A DNA stretch of 64,000 nt from DASUBN01 sp036000105 (GCA_036000105.1 DASYGE010000002.1:124001-188000); one strand, 5' to 3'. Positions 17,730 to 26,000 are shown, counted from the first letter of the stretch. The notes: generated from the letters alone by a model not told the origin. Translations and numbers: made by a program.

Positions 17730-17912
17730 ACGTTTCTCCAAAGGTCAGTGGTTTCATGCGCACGTCTTTTTTAAGGACGAGCGGGTCTGCGTCACACGCT
17801 TGCGTGCGACGTATCCGGACCTTCGAGGGGAGCCGTTTCGGGGTTATCTAGGCAATAAAAAACCCGCTACGGCTGCGCCGCGCGGGTCCTGGAATCGTTG
17901 TTCAGTCAGCTC
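17730..17912 (-). promoter_or_regulatory. Leader region of the met operon with hairpins
   Basis: On the minus strand this is the region before metY. After the terminator at 17859-17887 it holds a hairpin at 17791-17810 (arms GTCACACGC / GCGTGCGAC, one G-T pair) and a small CGTC/GACG pairing near 17765-17781. No S-box, SAM-II or SAH riboswitch consensus is recognisable, and only one half of a MetJ-like box (AGACGT) is present. I can say only that it is structured. Confidence 0.35.
17859..17887 (-). terminator. Intrinsic terminator or attenuator before metY
   Basis: On the minus strand ACCCGC pairs with GCGGGT across a GC-rich loop, followed directly by a run of six T. There is no T run on the plus side. 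It lies 27 bases after the candidate small minus-strand ORF and 130 bases before metY, so it either ends that ORF's transcript or attenuates the met operon. Confidence 0.7.
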
Positions 17913-17913
17913 G

Positions 17914-18222
17914 TCAGCTTCTGTGAACAGCACCAGCCCGCACGGTGGCGTGCATCATCATGCACATACACATGCAGGCGAAGGCGAGAGCGGCGAACGA
18001 CACGAATTGGTCCATGCCCCGAATATCCGCGAAGGCCGGGTGCTTGTCAAGACCCATGCGCTTGAACAATGGCGGCCCGGCCAGTACCTTGAGTGCGGCT
18101 TGCCATATGAGGAGAGCGCCCATGACCGCCCCCCACACCACCCCCCAAAGTATCCCCAAGCTGAGCCGCAGCAAGCGTTGGGTCTGGTACGTGATCCTGT
18201 TCATCCCGTTCTTCGTGGCCAT
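17914..18222 (-). CDS. Candidate small two-helix membrane protein, partly antisense to the DUF3311 gene
   Basis: An open frame of 102 residues with two hydrophobic segments (LSLGILWGVVWGAVMGALLI and MDQFVSFAALAFACMCMCMM) separated by a plausible soluble stretch. Its 5' third lies opposite the variable N-terminus of the DUF3311 gene; if translation began at the internal ATG (18123) most of the overlap would vanish. The intrinsic terminator 27 bases downstream on the same strand supports transcription. No family is recognised and it may be spurious. Confidence 0.35.
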   Translation of the reverse strand: MATKNGMNRITYQTQRLLRLSLGILWGVVWGAVMGALLIWQAALKVLAGPPLFKRMGLDKHPAFADIRGMDQFVSFAALAFACMCMCMMMHATVRAGAVHRS

Positions 18223-18349
18223 CTGGGTGCCGCTCTATAACCGCATCGAGCCTTCCTTCTACGGCATCCCGTTCTTCTATTGGTTCCAATTCGTCCTGAT
18301 CATCGTCGCTGCCATCGTCACGGCTCTCGCGTATAAAGCGAAAGTCTGA
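18122..18349 (+). CDS. DUF3311 small membrane protein (symporter partner)
   Basis: A 75-residue protein with two helices. The core VWYVILFIPFFVAIWVPLYN followed by EPSFYGIPFFYWFQ is the DUF3311 signature. Such proteins are commonly encoded directly before a sodium:solute symporter and are thought to be an accessory subunit. The start is the ATG with GAGGAGAG upstream; the frame continues upstream only as noise. It is 8 bases before the symporter gene. Confidence 0.85.
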   Translation: MTAPHTTPQSIPKLSRSKRWVWYVILFIPFFVAIWVPLYNRIEPSFYGIPFFYWFQFVLIIVAAIVTALAYKAKV

Positions 18350-18357
18350 GGGCCGCC

Positions 18358-19902
18358 ATGAACTGGATCGCCATCAGCGTATTCACGGCTTTGTTCCTGC
18401 TGGTGACAGTGCTCGGCTTCGTAGCCGCTCGCTGGCGGGCGGGGGACCTCAACCACATCAATGAGTGGGGGCTGGGCGGTCGGCGCTTCGGCACCATCGT
18501 CACCTGGTTCCTGCTGGGGGGCGACCTCTACACCGCCTATACCTTCGTAGCGGTACCGGCCCTCGTGTTCGGCGCGGGGGCCATCGGCTTCTTCGCCGTG
18601 CCTTATACCCTCATGCTCTATCCCTTCGTGTATGTGGTGTATCCGCGGCTCTGGTCCGTGGCCCGCAAGCACGGCTATGTGACCGCGTCGGATTTCGTGC
18701 GCGGGCGCTACGGCAGCCATCTCCTGGCGCTCTTGGTGGCCATCACCGGCATCCTCGCCACCATGCCTTATATAGCGTTGCAGCTCGTGGGCATCCAGGT
18801 GGTGATCGCGGGTCTGGGTTTCTCAGGCTCGGGGTTCATGGGTGATCTGCCGCTCATCGTGGCCTTCGCGGTGCTGGCCGCTTATACCTATAGCAGCGGC
18901 TTGCGGGCGCCGGCACTGATTTCCGTGGTCAAGGATCTGCTCATCTATATAACGGTGATCGCCGCCATCACCGTGATCCCGGCGCAGCTCGGGGGCTATG
19001 GGCATATCTTCGCCGGCATCGAGCCCGGCAAGCTCCTGCTCGCGCCGCCCACGGCGGACAACACCGGTGCCTACGGTGCTTATGCGACCCTCGCCTTGGG
19101 TTCCGTGCTGGCGCTCTTCCTCTATCCACACTGCGTCACAGCGCTGCTCTCCTCCAGCAGCCGTGGCGTCATCAAGCGCAACATGGCGCTCCTGCCGGCC
19201 TATTCCCTGGCCTTAGCCCTGTTGGCCTTCCTCGGCTATGTGGCGGTGGTGGCCCATGTGCACGACGATCCGGCCTACGCCGGCTACTTCAGGCAATACG
19301 GCAACAACTTCGCCGTACCGGCGCTGATGCTGAAGTATTTCCCCTCCTGGTTCGTAGGCGTGATGTTCGCGGCCATCGCCATCGGCGCCCTGGTGCCGGC
19401 GGCCATCATGTCGATAGCCGCAGCGAACCTCTATACCCGCAACGTATATAAAGAGTATCTGCGGCCCGATGCCACGCCTAAGGATGAGGCGCAGATGGCG
19501 AAGCTGGTCTCGCTCATCGTCAAAGTGGGCGCCTTGGCTTTCATCCTGTTCACCAAGCCGCAGTACGCCATCAACCTGCAGCTCTTGGGCGGAGCCTGGA
19601 TCATCCAGACTTTCCCCACGGTGGTCATCGGTCTCTACACCCGCTGGCTGCACCGCTGGGCCCTCGCGGCGGGCTGGGCCATCGGCATGGGCATCAGCAC
19701 CTGGATGGTGGTGTCCCAGGGCTTCAAACCCACCTATCCGCTGCAGCTCGGTGGACTGATGGTGCCGGGCTATGCGGCGTTCTATTCCCTGATCCTCAAT
19801 TTCGCAGTGGTGCTGGTGCTGACCTTCGTATTCCGGGCCTTGAAGACGAAAGAAGGGGTGGACTCCACCTCACCCGAAGATTACGAGCATGATCCTGCCT
19901 AA
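18358..19902 (+). CDS. Sodium:solute symporter family (SSS) transporter
   Basis: A 514-residue permease with about 13 membrane helices. The SSS signature region is visible: NEWGLGGRRFGTIVTWFLLGGD near residue 36 and VPAAIMSIAAANLYTRNVYKEYL near residue 345. Together with DUF3311 it resembles the MctP-type organic-acid symporters, but the substrate is not readable from sequence. The secreted amidohydrolase starts 9 bases after its stop, so the three genes probably form an operon, perhaps to hydrolyse a substrate outside and import the product. Confidence 0.85.
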   Translation: MNWIAISVFTALFLLVTVLGFVAARWRAGDLNHINEWGLGGRRFGTIVTWFLLGGDLYTAYTFVAVPALVFGAGAIGFFAVPYTLMLYPFVYVVYPRLWSVARKHGYVTASDFVRGRYGSHLLALLVAITGILATMPYIALQLVGIQVVIAGLGFSGSGFMGDLPLIVAFAVLAAYTYSSGLRAPALISVVKDLLIYITVIAAITVIPAQLGGYGHIFAGIEPGKLLLAPPTADNTGAYGAYATLALGSVLALFLYPHCVTALLSSSSRGVIKRNMALLPAYSLALALLAFLGYVAVVAHVHDDPAYAGYFRQYGNNFAVPALMLKYFPSWFVGVMFAAIAIGALVPAAIMSIAAANLYTRNVYKEYLRPDATPKDEAQMAKLVSLIVKVGALAFILFTKPQYAINLQLLGGAWIIQTFPTVVIGLYTRWLHRWALAAGWAIGMGISTWMVVSQGFKPTYPLQLGGLMVPGYAAFYSLILNFAVVLVLTFVFRALKTKEGVDSTSPEDYEHDPA

Positions 19903-19911
19903 GGAGTCTCC

Positions 19912-21684
19912 ATGAACAGGTTCCTTCGCCCGCTGGTGTTTTCTTGTTCTCTGCTGGTTTGCGGCAGTGTGTGCGCTGCCACCGCGGACCTGGTGCTGGA
20001 ACACGGGCATATCGTCACCTTGGAAGCGGCGCAGCCGGAAGCCCAAGCTCTCGCGGTGAAGGGTGGACGCATCGTGGCTGTCGGCAGCGATGCGGACATG
20101 CAGCCTTATATAGGCACAGCCACCCGGGTGATCGATCTCAAGGGTATGACCGCAGTGCCGGGCTTCATCGAAGGCCACGGGCATTTCCTGGAACTCGGCC
20201 GCACCCTGACGCAACTGGATCTCACCAAGGCAAAAGACTGGGATGACATCGTGGTCATGGTGGCTGCCGCGGCGAAGCAGGGCAAGCCCGGCCAGTGGAT
20301 ACTCGGCTGGGGCTGGCACCAGGAGAAATGGGACCGTGCCCCGCAACCCAACGTGGAAGGCTTGCCTTTGCACGCGAGTCTCGACGCAATCTCGCCCAAG
20401 AACCCGGTGATGCTCTCCCATGCCAGCGGCCACGGCGTGTTCGTGAACGCGCTCGCGCTCAAACTCGCCGGCATCAGCAAAGCGACGCCGGACCCGCAAG
20501 GTGGGCAGATCGTGCGGGACGCCGGTGGCGAGCCCATCGGCTTCCTCAGGGACAACGCCATGGATCCGGTGCGGGATGCCTATGGTGCCTACCTGGCGAA
20601 GCGTACACCAGCCGAAGCGAAAGCAGAGTTCCGGCAAGCGGTGCAGCTGGCGGCGAAAGATGCGATATCCAAAGGCATCACCGGCTTCGTGGACCAGGGC
20701 GAGGATTTCACGGTGCTGGATGAACTCAAGCGTTTGACGGGCGAAGGCGTGCTGCCCTTGCGTCTCTATGCCATGGTGGATCCGAAGCGACAAGACCCCA
20801 TCGCCGCGGGTCTGCCGGGCGGCGACCATTACAGCCGCTTCGATGTCTTCCAGCAGTTGGAGCGCTTCCTGCCCATGCACCGGGTGGTGGGTTATGCGGA
20901 CGATCATTTCACCGTGCGCGGCGTGGGGGAGATCACCTCCGACGGGGCGCTCGGCACCCACACCGCATGGTTCCTGAAACCTTACGATGACCTGCCCGGC
21001 AGCACCGGCGTCAACGTCACCACTCCGGCGGATATCCGTCACATGGCGGACATCGCCTTGAAGGACAACTACCAGATATCCGTGCACGCCATCGGTGACC
21101 GGGCGAACCGCGAAGTGCTGGACGTGTTCCAGGCGGAGTTCGCCGCCCATCCTGCCACCCATGATCTGCGCTGGCGCATCGAGCATGCCCAGCATCTGGA
21201 TCCGGCGGATATCCCGCGCTTCGGCAAGCTCGGGGTCGTCGCTTCCATGCAGTCCATCCATGAATGTTCGGACGCGCCCTATGTGGTGAAGCGTCTCGGC
21301 GAGCAGCGCGCGGCGGACGGCGCCTACGTGTGGCGCTCGCTCATGAACACAGGTGCGCTCATCGTGAACGGTACCGACGTGCCGGTGGAAGACGAGGATC
21401 CGATACCCAATTTCTATTGCGCGGTGACCCGGCGTTCCAAGAAGGATGGCGTCCCGTTCTACCCCGCTCAGGCCATGACCCGCGAGGAGGCGCTCAAGTC
21501 TTATACCTGGAACAACGCCTACGCCCTGTTCGAGGAGAACGAGTTAGGCTCGCTGAAGGTGGGCAAGCGTGCGGACATCACCGTACTCTCCCAGGACATC
21601 CTCGGCGTGCCGGAGGAGAATATTCCCGCTACGCGGGTGGTCTATACCTTGGTGGGCGGGAAAGTCGTCTATCAACGGCCTTAG
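19912..21684 (+). CDS. Secreted amidohydrolase, YtcJ-like (Amidohydro_3)
   Basis: A 590-residue metal-dependent hydrolase with a signal peptide (FSCSLLVCGSVCA before ATADL). The first metal site is GFIEGHGHFLELG; later come ISVHAIGDRANREVLD, RIEHAQHLDPADI and the Asp site VNGTDVPVEDEDP. These fit the YtcJ-type amidohydrolase superfamily, whose members deacylate or hydrolyse amides of varied substrates. AAGGAG lies before the ATG. It follows the symporter by 9 bases, and its stop overlaps the stop of the convergent hemerythrin gene. Confidence 0.88.
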   Translation: MNRFLRPLVFSCSLLVCGSVCAATADLVLEHGHIVTLEAAQPEAQALAVKGGRIVAVGSDADMQPYIGTATRVIDLKGMTAVPGFIEGHGHFLELGRTLTQLDLTKAKDWDDIVVMVAAAAKQGKPGQWILGWGWHQEKWDRAPQPNVEGLPLHASLDAISPKNPVMLSHASGHGVFVNALALKLAGISKATPDPQGGQIVRDAGGEPIGFLRDNAMDPVRDAYGAYLAKRTPAEAKAEFRQAVQLAAKDAISKGITGFVDQGEDFTVLDELKRLTGEGVLPLRLYAMVDPKRQDPIAAGLPGGDHYSRFDVFQQLERFLPMHRVVGYADDHFTVRGVGEITSDGALGTHTAWFLKPYDDLPGSTGVNVTTPADIRHMADIALKDNYQISVHAIGDRANREVLDVFQAEFAAHPATHDLRWRIEHAQHLDPADIPRFGKLGVVASMQSIHECSDAPYVVKRLGEQRAADGAYVWRSLMNTGALIVNGTDVPVEDEDPIPNFYCAVTRRSKKDGVPFYPAQAMTREEALKSYTWNNAYALFEENELGSLKVGKRADITVLSQDILGVPEENIPATRVVYTLVGGKVVYQRP

Positions 21685-22265
21685 CCCTCGGTGGATTCTC
21701 GCATCAGGTGCTCATAGAGCATCTCGTAGCGCTCGCCCTTGTGGGCGCCGAACAGGGGGTCGTCTATCTCCTTGAAGCGTCGCGCCACTTCCGCCCAGTC
21801 TTTCGCCTTCAATAGTTCTGCAGCCCGGGGAAACAGTATCTTCTCCTCGCGCATGGAATGATCGCGCTGCACCTGCAGGTAGTGGCGGCCGAACTCCATC
21901 AGCCGCTGTCGTGACGTGGTACCGGGCAGGGGCACGTTGAGTGCGAGCTCGATGAGCCAGTCCTCCAGCTCGTAGATTTCCCGATGCTGCTTGTGGGCTT
22001 CCGCTGTGTCTTTCGTCAGGGACGGGTCTGCATTCCTCAGGTACTCGAATATCAGCTCTTCCTTGGGGTGATGGACGGTGCCGGGGAACTTGCGCAGGTA
22101 ATACAACGCATTCGCCAGCAACACGAAGTTGCCCGCACTGCCTCTGTCCAGCACGTCCAGTTGGTTTCGGATCAACGTCAACACGCTACGCATATTGGCG
22201 TGTTCGCGGCGCAGGGTGTCTATGGCGTCTATCGGCCTGTCGACCAGGACTGTGGTTTTCCGCAT
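21681..22265 (-). CDS. Hemerythrin-domain protein
   Basis: A 194-residue four-helix protein with a hemerythrin-type di-iron site: His in LRREHANM, HH in FPGTVHHPKEELIFEYL, His in AHKQHREIYE and HSMREE in QRDHSMREEKILF. Such proteins bind oxygen or nitric oxide or repair iron centres. The start is the ATG with AGGAGAC upstream; the longer frame to 22313 has no such site. An FNR-like half-palindrome lies about 66 bases upstream, and the fnr gene itself is just before it on the same strand. That context suggests an oxygen- or NO-responsive role. Confidence 0.85.
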   Translation of the reverse strand: MRKTTVLVDRPIDAIDTLRREHANMRSVLTLIRNQLDVLDRGSAGNFVLLANALYYLRKFPGTVHHPKEELIFEYLRNADPSLTKDTAEAHKQHREIYELEDWLIELALNVPLPGTTSRQRLMEFGRHYLQVQRDHSMREEKILFPRAAELLKAKDWAEVARRFKEIDDPLFGAHKGERYEMLYEHLMRESTEG

Positions 22266-22324
22266 GATCGTTGTCTCCTGCCGGACTGGTATGACCATGC
22301 TCGCGCAGGCCACCCCGGGTGGCG

Positions 22325-22338
22325 ATGACTTGGATCAA
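22325..22338 (-). promoter_or_regulatory. Candidate FNR box before the hemerythrin gene
   Basis: Minus strand reads TTGAT-CCAA-GTCAT; the FNR/ANR consensus is TTGAT-N4-ATCAA, so the left half is perfect and the right half matches 3 of 5. It is centred about 66 bases before the hemerythrin ATG, compatible with a class II activated promoter. Confidence 0.4.
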
Positions 22339-22350
22339 GCGGGACTAAGA

Positions 22351-23097
22351 TTAGGCGACCATCTCACCCATGCAGCGGCCGAGTTCCTGCAGTTTGGCGT
22401 AATCCAGTAAACGTATCTCACGCCGGTCCACGGCGATCATCCGGCTCTTCTCGAAACGGGCGAACACACGGCTGACGGTCTCGGGCACGAGGCGCAGGTA
22501 GTTGGCGATATCGCGGCGTGACATGCTCAAGTTGAATGAGACGGGGGAGAAGCCCCGCTCGTGGAAGCGCCGGGAAAGATCCATGAGGAAGGAGGCGGTG
22601 CGCTCCTCAGCGGTGAAATCGCCCGCGAGGGCGGCGGTGTCGGCTATATCCTTGCTCATGAGGCGGAACATCTGGGTGCGCAGACCGTCGATCTCGCCCG
22701 CTAGGCTGGCAAGCTCGGTATACGGCAGCACACAGACTGTAGCGGTGTCGAGGGCAACGGCATCGCACATATGACGCCCGGAGTAGATGGCTTCCAAGCC
22801 CATGATCTCGCCGGGCAGGTGGAAGCCGAGTACATGTTCACGGCCTTCACTGTCCACCGCGTAGCTCTTGTAGGAGCCGGAGCGGACCGCGTGCACGGAC
22901 TTGAAGGGGTCGCCCACCCGGAACAGGTGCTCGCCTTCGTGCATCACGGGGGATCGGGTCACGATGCCGTCCATCCGCTCCAGCTCCGCCCGGCCCAAGC
23001 CTAAAGGCAGGCATAGCCTGGAGAGAGAGCAAGCACTGCAGGCTGCATGTGTGTCGTGGCCGCATGGCGGGATGGAATTCGTGACCAGGTTATCCAT
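22351..23097 (-). CDS. fnr: FNR-type oxygen-sensing transcriptional regulator
   Basis: A 248-residue Crp/Fnr-family regulator. Counting from the chosen ATG (GGAG 8 bases upstream), cysteines fall at 20, 23, 29 and 122, exactly the [4Fe-4S] ligand positions of E. coli FNR. A cyclic-nucleotide-like domain follows, then the helix-turn-helix SRRDIANYLRLVPETVSRVF with the ETVSR recognition pattern of proteins that read TTGAT-N4-ATCAA. The frame to 23184 is untranslated leader. It is divergent from the Cyc2-like gene and upstream of the hemerythrin gene, and is the natural candidate regulator of both. Confidence 0.93.
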   Translation of the reverse strand: MDNLVTNSIPPCGHDTHAACSACSLSRLCLPLGLGRAELERMDGIVTRSPVMHEGEHLFRVGDPFKSVHAVRSGSYKSYAVDSEGREHVLGFHLPGEIMGLEAIYSGRHMCDAVALDTATVCVLPYTELASLAGEIDGLRTQMFRLMSKDIADTAALAGDFTAEERTASFLMDLSRRFHERGFSPVSFNLSMSRRDIANYLRLVPETVSRVFARFEKSRMIAVDRREIRLLDYAKLQELGRCMGEMVA

Positions 23098-23155
23098 CTC
23101 CGGCTCTCCACATCTTTGTCTGAGGTTAAATAATAGGCTTTTTTGGCGCAAGGGG

Positions 23156-23178
23156 GCCATCAGGGAATCCCTGATGGC
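23156..23178. repeat. Near-perfect palindrome in the fnr-cyc2 divergent region
   Basis: Arms GCCATCAGGGA and TCCCTGATGGC (11 bases each) are separated by one base. It lies about 60 bases upstream of the fnr start and 200 upstream of the cytochrome start. A one-base spacer is too short for an RNA hairpin loop, so it looks more like a dimeric protein-binding site than a terminator. Confidence 0.55.
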
Positions 23179-23243
23179 GGCCACATCACGCCTCGGAGGG
23201 AGGCGGCTGGATGCCCGATGAGCCTGTAGATATTCGGTCTGTC

Positions 23244-23257
23244 TTGACCTAGATCAT
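23244..23257 (+). promoter_or_regulatory. FNR/ANR box upstream of the Cyc2-like gene
   Basis: TTGAC-CTAG-ATCAT matches TTGAT-N4-ATCAA at 8 of 10 positions. It lies about 130 bases before the cyc2-like ATG; if FNR sits at -41.5 the transcript would start near 23292, leaving an 88-base leader. It is also 150 bases from the fnr start in the other direction. Confidence 0.55.
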
Positions 23258-23379
23258 CGCCCCGTATGGCTGGCAGGACCAAACTGACTCCATCCCGGCC
23301 CGCCCGTAAAGCCTGGCCTTGGGACTTTTAAAACGCGGGAGAGGCCGGAGACGGCCGGGAAAGTGATAAGGAGAGCGCC

Positions 23380-24741
23380 ATGAAGACCCGGATCCTCGAT
23401 AAGCTGCTGAGAGCGACGATCCTGCTCGCGGCCTTGTGCATGACCCAGCAAGCCTGGGCGGTGCCTAGCTTCGCGCGCCAGACTGGGCTCGCCTGCAACG
23501 CCTGCCACACCATCGCTCCCCAACTCAACGCCTTCGGGCGTTTCTTCAAGCTGCATGGTTATGTACTGGGTTCTGACAAGCTGAGCGGTGGCACCAGCCA
23601 ACTCAGCATCGACAAGTTCCCGCCGCTCTCGGCCATGATGATCATCTCGGATACCCAGACCAGCAAGGCGCAGCCCGACTCCACGGTAGCGGGCGCCGGC
23701 GCCCAGAACGGCTCGGTGGGCTTCCCCCAGCAGCTGAGCATGTTCTACGCTGGGGCCATCGCCGAGCACATGGGTGCCTTCTCGCAGTTCACATACGCGC
23801 AACCCTCGGATCACTTCACCATAGACAACACCGACATCCGTTACGCGCGGGACACGAACTGGGATAGCCATTCCATGGTGTGGGGCGTGACCATCAATAA
23901 CAACCCCACGGTGCAGGACGTGTGGAACAGCACGCCCGCATGGGGTTTCCCGTTCATCTCTTCCGGGGCGGCGCCGAGACCGGCGGCGGCCCCATTGCTG
24001 GCGGGTGCACTGGCGCAAGGCGTGGCCGGCGTTGGCGCCTACGGCTGGATGGATAACACCTGGTACGGTGAGTTCACCCTTTACCGCTCCAGTCAGGCGG
24101 GTTCGGCCCAGCCCCTGGACAGCGCCGCCAGCGGAGTGTTCTCCAACGTCGCGCCCTACGGCCGCTTCGCCTGGGAGCACACCTGGTCAGGCGGCACTGG
24201 GCAGAACGACCTGGAAGCGGGCGTCATCGCCATGACCGTGCACCGGTATCCGGGCGGCGGTCACGCGCTCATCGGCACCACCGACGATTTCCGCGATACC
24301 GGCGTGGATGCCCAGTACCAGTACATCACGGGTACCGATTCCTTCGCGATGCACGCGGCGTACATCCATGAACAGGAGGACTTCAGCGCCAGCAGTAAAC
24401 TCGGGCTTACCAACCCCAGCGACCATCTGAACTACTGGAACGTGAACGCCAGCTACTACTGGGACGGCGACTACGGCCCAACCCTGGGTTACTTCAACAC
24501 CTCGGGCAGCACGGATCCCATCTTGTATGCCCCGGCGCCCCTCACGGGCAGCGCAACCGGTTCACCCGACAGCAGCGGCTGGATCGCCCAATGGACCTGG
24601 CTGCCCACCATGAACGTGCAGGTCACCACCCAGTATTTCCTCTATAGCAAGTTCAATGGTGCCTCCAGCAATTACGACGGTTCAGGCCGCAAGGCCTCGG
24701 ACAACAACACCCTGTACCTAGCCCTGTGGATACTGTGGTGA
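23380..24741 (+). CDS. cyc2: Cyc2-like outer-membrane cytochrome c-porin fusion
   Basis: A 453-residue exported protein. The signal peptide ends at AWA (about residue 27). It is followed by PSFARQTGLACNACH with one heme c site (CNACH, residues 39-43) and then PQLNAFGRFFKLHGY. This order, FxRQTGxxCxxCH and then LNxFGRxFKLxGY, is the heme-region signature of Cyc2, the outer-membrane cytochrome-porin used by Acidithiobacillus and neutrophilic Fe(II) oxidisers. The remaining 400 residues alternate polar and hydrophobic residues and end in LYLALWILW, as expected for a beta-barrel. A cupredoxin gene follows 40 bases downstream and an FNR-like box lies upstream. Related proteins also occur in organisms not known to oxidise iron, so the donor remains inferred. 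Confidence 0.8.
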   Translation: MKTRILDKLLRATILLAALCMTQQAWAVPSFARQTGLACNACHTIAPQLNAFGRFFKLHGYVLGSDKLSGGTSQLSIDKFPPLSAMMIISDTQTSKAQPDSTVAGAGAQNGSVGFPQQLSMFYAGAIAEHMGAFSQFTYAQPSDHFTIDNTDIRYARDTNWDSHSMVWGVTINNNPTVQDVWNSTPAWGFPFISSGAAPRPAAAPLLAGALAQGVAGVGAYGWMDNTWYGEFTLYRSSQAGSAQPLDSAASGVFSNVAPYGRFAWEHTWSGGTGQNDLEAGVIAMTVHRYPGGGHALIGTTDDFRDTGVDAQYQYITGTDSFAMHAAYIHEQEDFSASSKLGLTNPSDHLNYWNVNASYYWDGDYGPTLGYFNTSGSTDPILYAPAPLTGSATGSPDSSGWIAQWTWLPTMNVQVTTQYFLYSKFNGASSNYDGSGRKASDNNTLYLALWILW

Positions 24742-24781
24742 GCTTGCCAAGGCACCTCACCTAACACCGAAGGAGAACGAT

Positions 24782-25225
24782 ATGAAGAACCTCATCCGCA
24801 TCATCCTTATCGCATCGAGCCTCTTGTTCGGCGCGAGCCTCTACGCTGCCGACCACGTCATACAGGAGCTCAACAACGGGCCCGACGGAGCCTTCGTCTA
24901 TGGCCCTTCGTATCTGCTCATCCAGCCGGGCGATACGGTGACCTTCCAGCCGACGGACCAGGGTCATAACAGCGAGTCCGTGTTCATGCCTGAGGGCGCC
25001 ACGCCCTGGAAGAGCGATATCTCCCAGCCCCTGACTGTCACGTTCACCAAGCCTGGGGTGTATATCTACCAATGCACGCCGCACAATCTGTTCGGCATGG
25101 TGGGTGTCATCGTCGTAGGTAGCCCGGTGAATGCCGAGGCCGCCCAGAAAGCTGCCGCCGCTATCGAGAAGAAACAGATCATGAACCAGGGCCGCATCAC
25201 GGCCATCATGAAGAACGTGCATTAG
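24782..25225 (+). CDS. Pseudoazurin-type cupredoxin
   Basis: A 147-residue periplasmic type I copper protein. Signal peptide to ASLYA (about residue 22), then a cupredoxin fold with copper ligands His in TDQGHNSES and Cys, His, Met in YQCTPHNLFGMVG. Pseudoazurins shuttle single electrons, classically to copper nitrite reductase or between cytochromes. The helical C-terminal tail (NAEAAQKAAAAIEKKQ) is normal for the group. AAGGAGA lies before the ATG. Placed right after the Cyc2-like gene, it is a plausible periplasmic acceptor, a role filled by rusticyanin in Acidithiobacillus. Confidence 0.88.
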   Translation: MKNLIRIILIASSLLFGASLYAADHVIQELNNGPDGAFVYGPSYLLIQPGDTVTFQPTDQGHNSESVFMPEGATPWKSDISQPLTVTFTKPGVYIYQCTPHNLFGMVGVIVVGSPVNAEAAQKAAAAIEKKQIMNQGRITAIMKNVH

Positions 25226-25319
25226 TACCTCTGTGGCAGCCAGGCCCGGCTAGAATATTCCGGGCATATCCCGGGTCTATACCCTGTAAGCTTGCAGGCA
25301 GTCCTGACCCGGGATACCC

Positions 25320-25994
25320 ATGTCTCCACGTCTTCTATATCTCCTGCTGCCCGCCTTCTTTATGGCTGGCCCTGCCTTCGCCTATGACGATCCCTATGCG
25401 CTGGGCGGCAGCACGCTCTTGGAACTGGGCCGTTTTCAGACCGACTTCGATTATCCGGATGGCGAACACAGAGCCCACGTGGGGCGCTACGGCATAGGCT
25501 ACAACGAGCCCGTGGCGCCGGACTTCGACCTGAACCTGCATGGCGGCTATCTCACCTTGGGCGTGGACGGTGATCCTGTGGCCTCCCTGCAGGATTACAC
25601 CGGCCGTTACCTGGGGCTGGGTGCCCGCTACGAATCCAGCACCGGCGACTATCTCAACTTCTCGGTGCAAGGGGATTACACCTGGCACGACGTGACCGGC
25701 AGCAGTTTCGTGCGGCAGTCGGAGATCGTCTGGTACGAAGCCTGGGTCACGGCGGGACCGGTGCTGAACTACGGGCCCTGGCGTGTCATGGGCGGCGCCT
25801 ACTATCAGAACATCGCCGGCAACCAGACCGACAGCGGCCCACCCGCGAGCCAGTACCGCACTTTCAGTGCCGGCAGCCAGGCCGGGGTTTACCTGGGGTT
25901 CGCCTTATATACGGACCAGACCGGTTCCATCGCCATCTACGGTATGGCCGGAGCGCGGCAGGGTATCAATGTCGTCTTCAAGAGAGAATTCTAA
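25320..25994 (+). CDS. Outer-membrane beta-barrel-like protein, unknown family
   Basis: A 224-residue protein with a signal peptide (LLYLLLPAFFMAGPAFA) and regularly alternating short strands rich in Tyr and Gly, ending in NVVFKREF with a terminal Phe as in many outer-membrane barrels. I do not recognise the family. It is about 95 bases after the cupredoxin gene, and the gap contains CCCGGG-type inverted repeats, so it may be a separate transcript. It could be another outer-membrane component of the redox cluster, but this is only positional. Confidence 0.6.
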   Translation: MSPRLLYLLLPAFFMAGPAFAYDDPYALGGSTLLELGRFQTDFDYPDGEHRAHVGRYGIGYNEPVAPDFDLNLHGGYLTLGVDGDPVASLQDYTGRYLGLGARYESSTGDYLNFSVQGDYTWHDVTGSSFVRQSEIVWYEAWVTAGPVLNYGPWRVMGGAYYQNIAGNQTDSGPPASQYRTFSAGSQAGVYLGFALYTDQTGSIAIYGMAGARQGINVVFKREF

Positions 25995-26000
25995 AGTCAC

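Noticed and set aside
17730..17912. SAM or SAH riboswitch before metY
   Set aside because: None of the recognisable conserved cores (S-box, SAM-II, SAH) is present, and only half a MetJ box was found.
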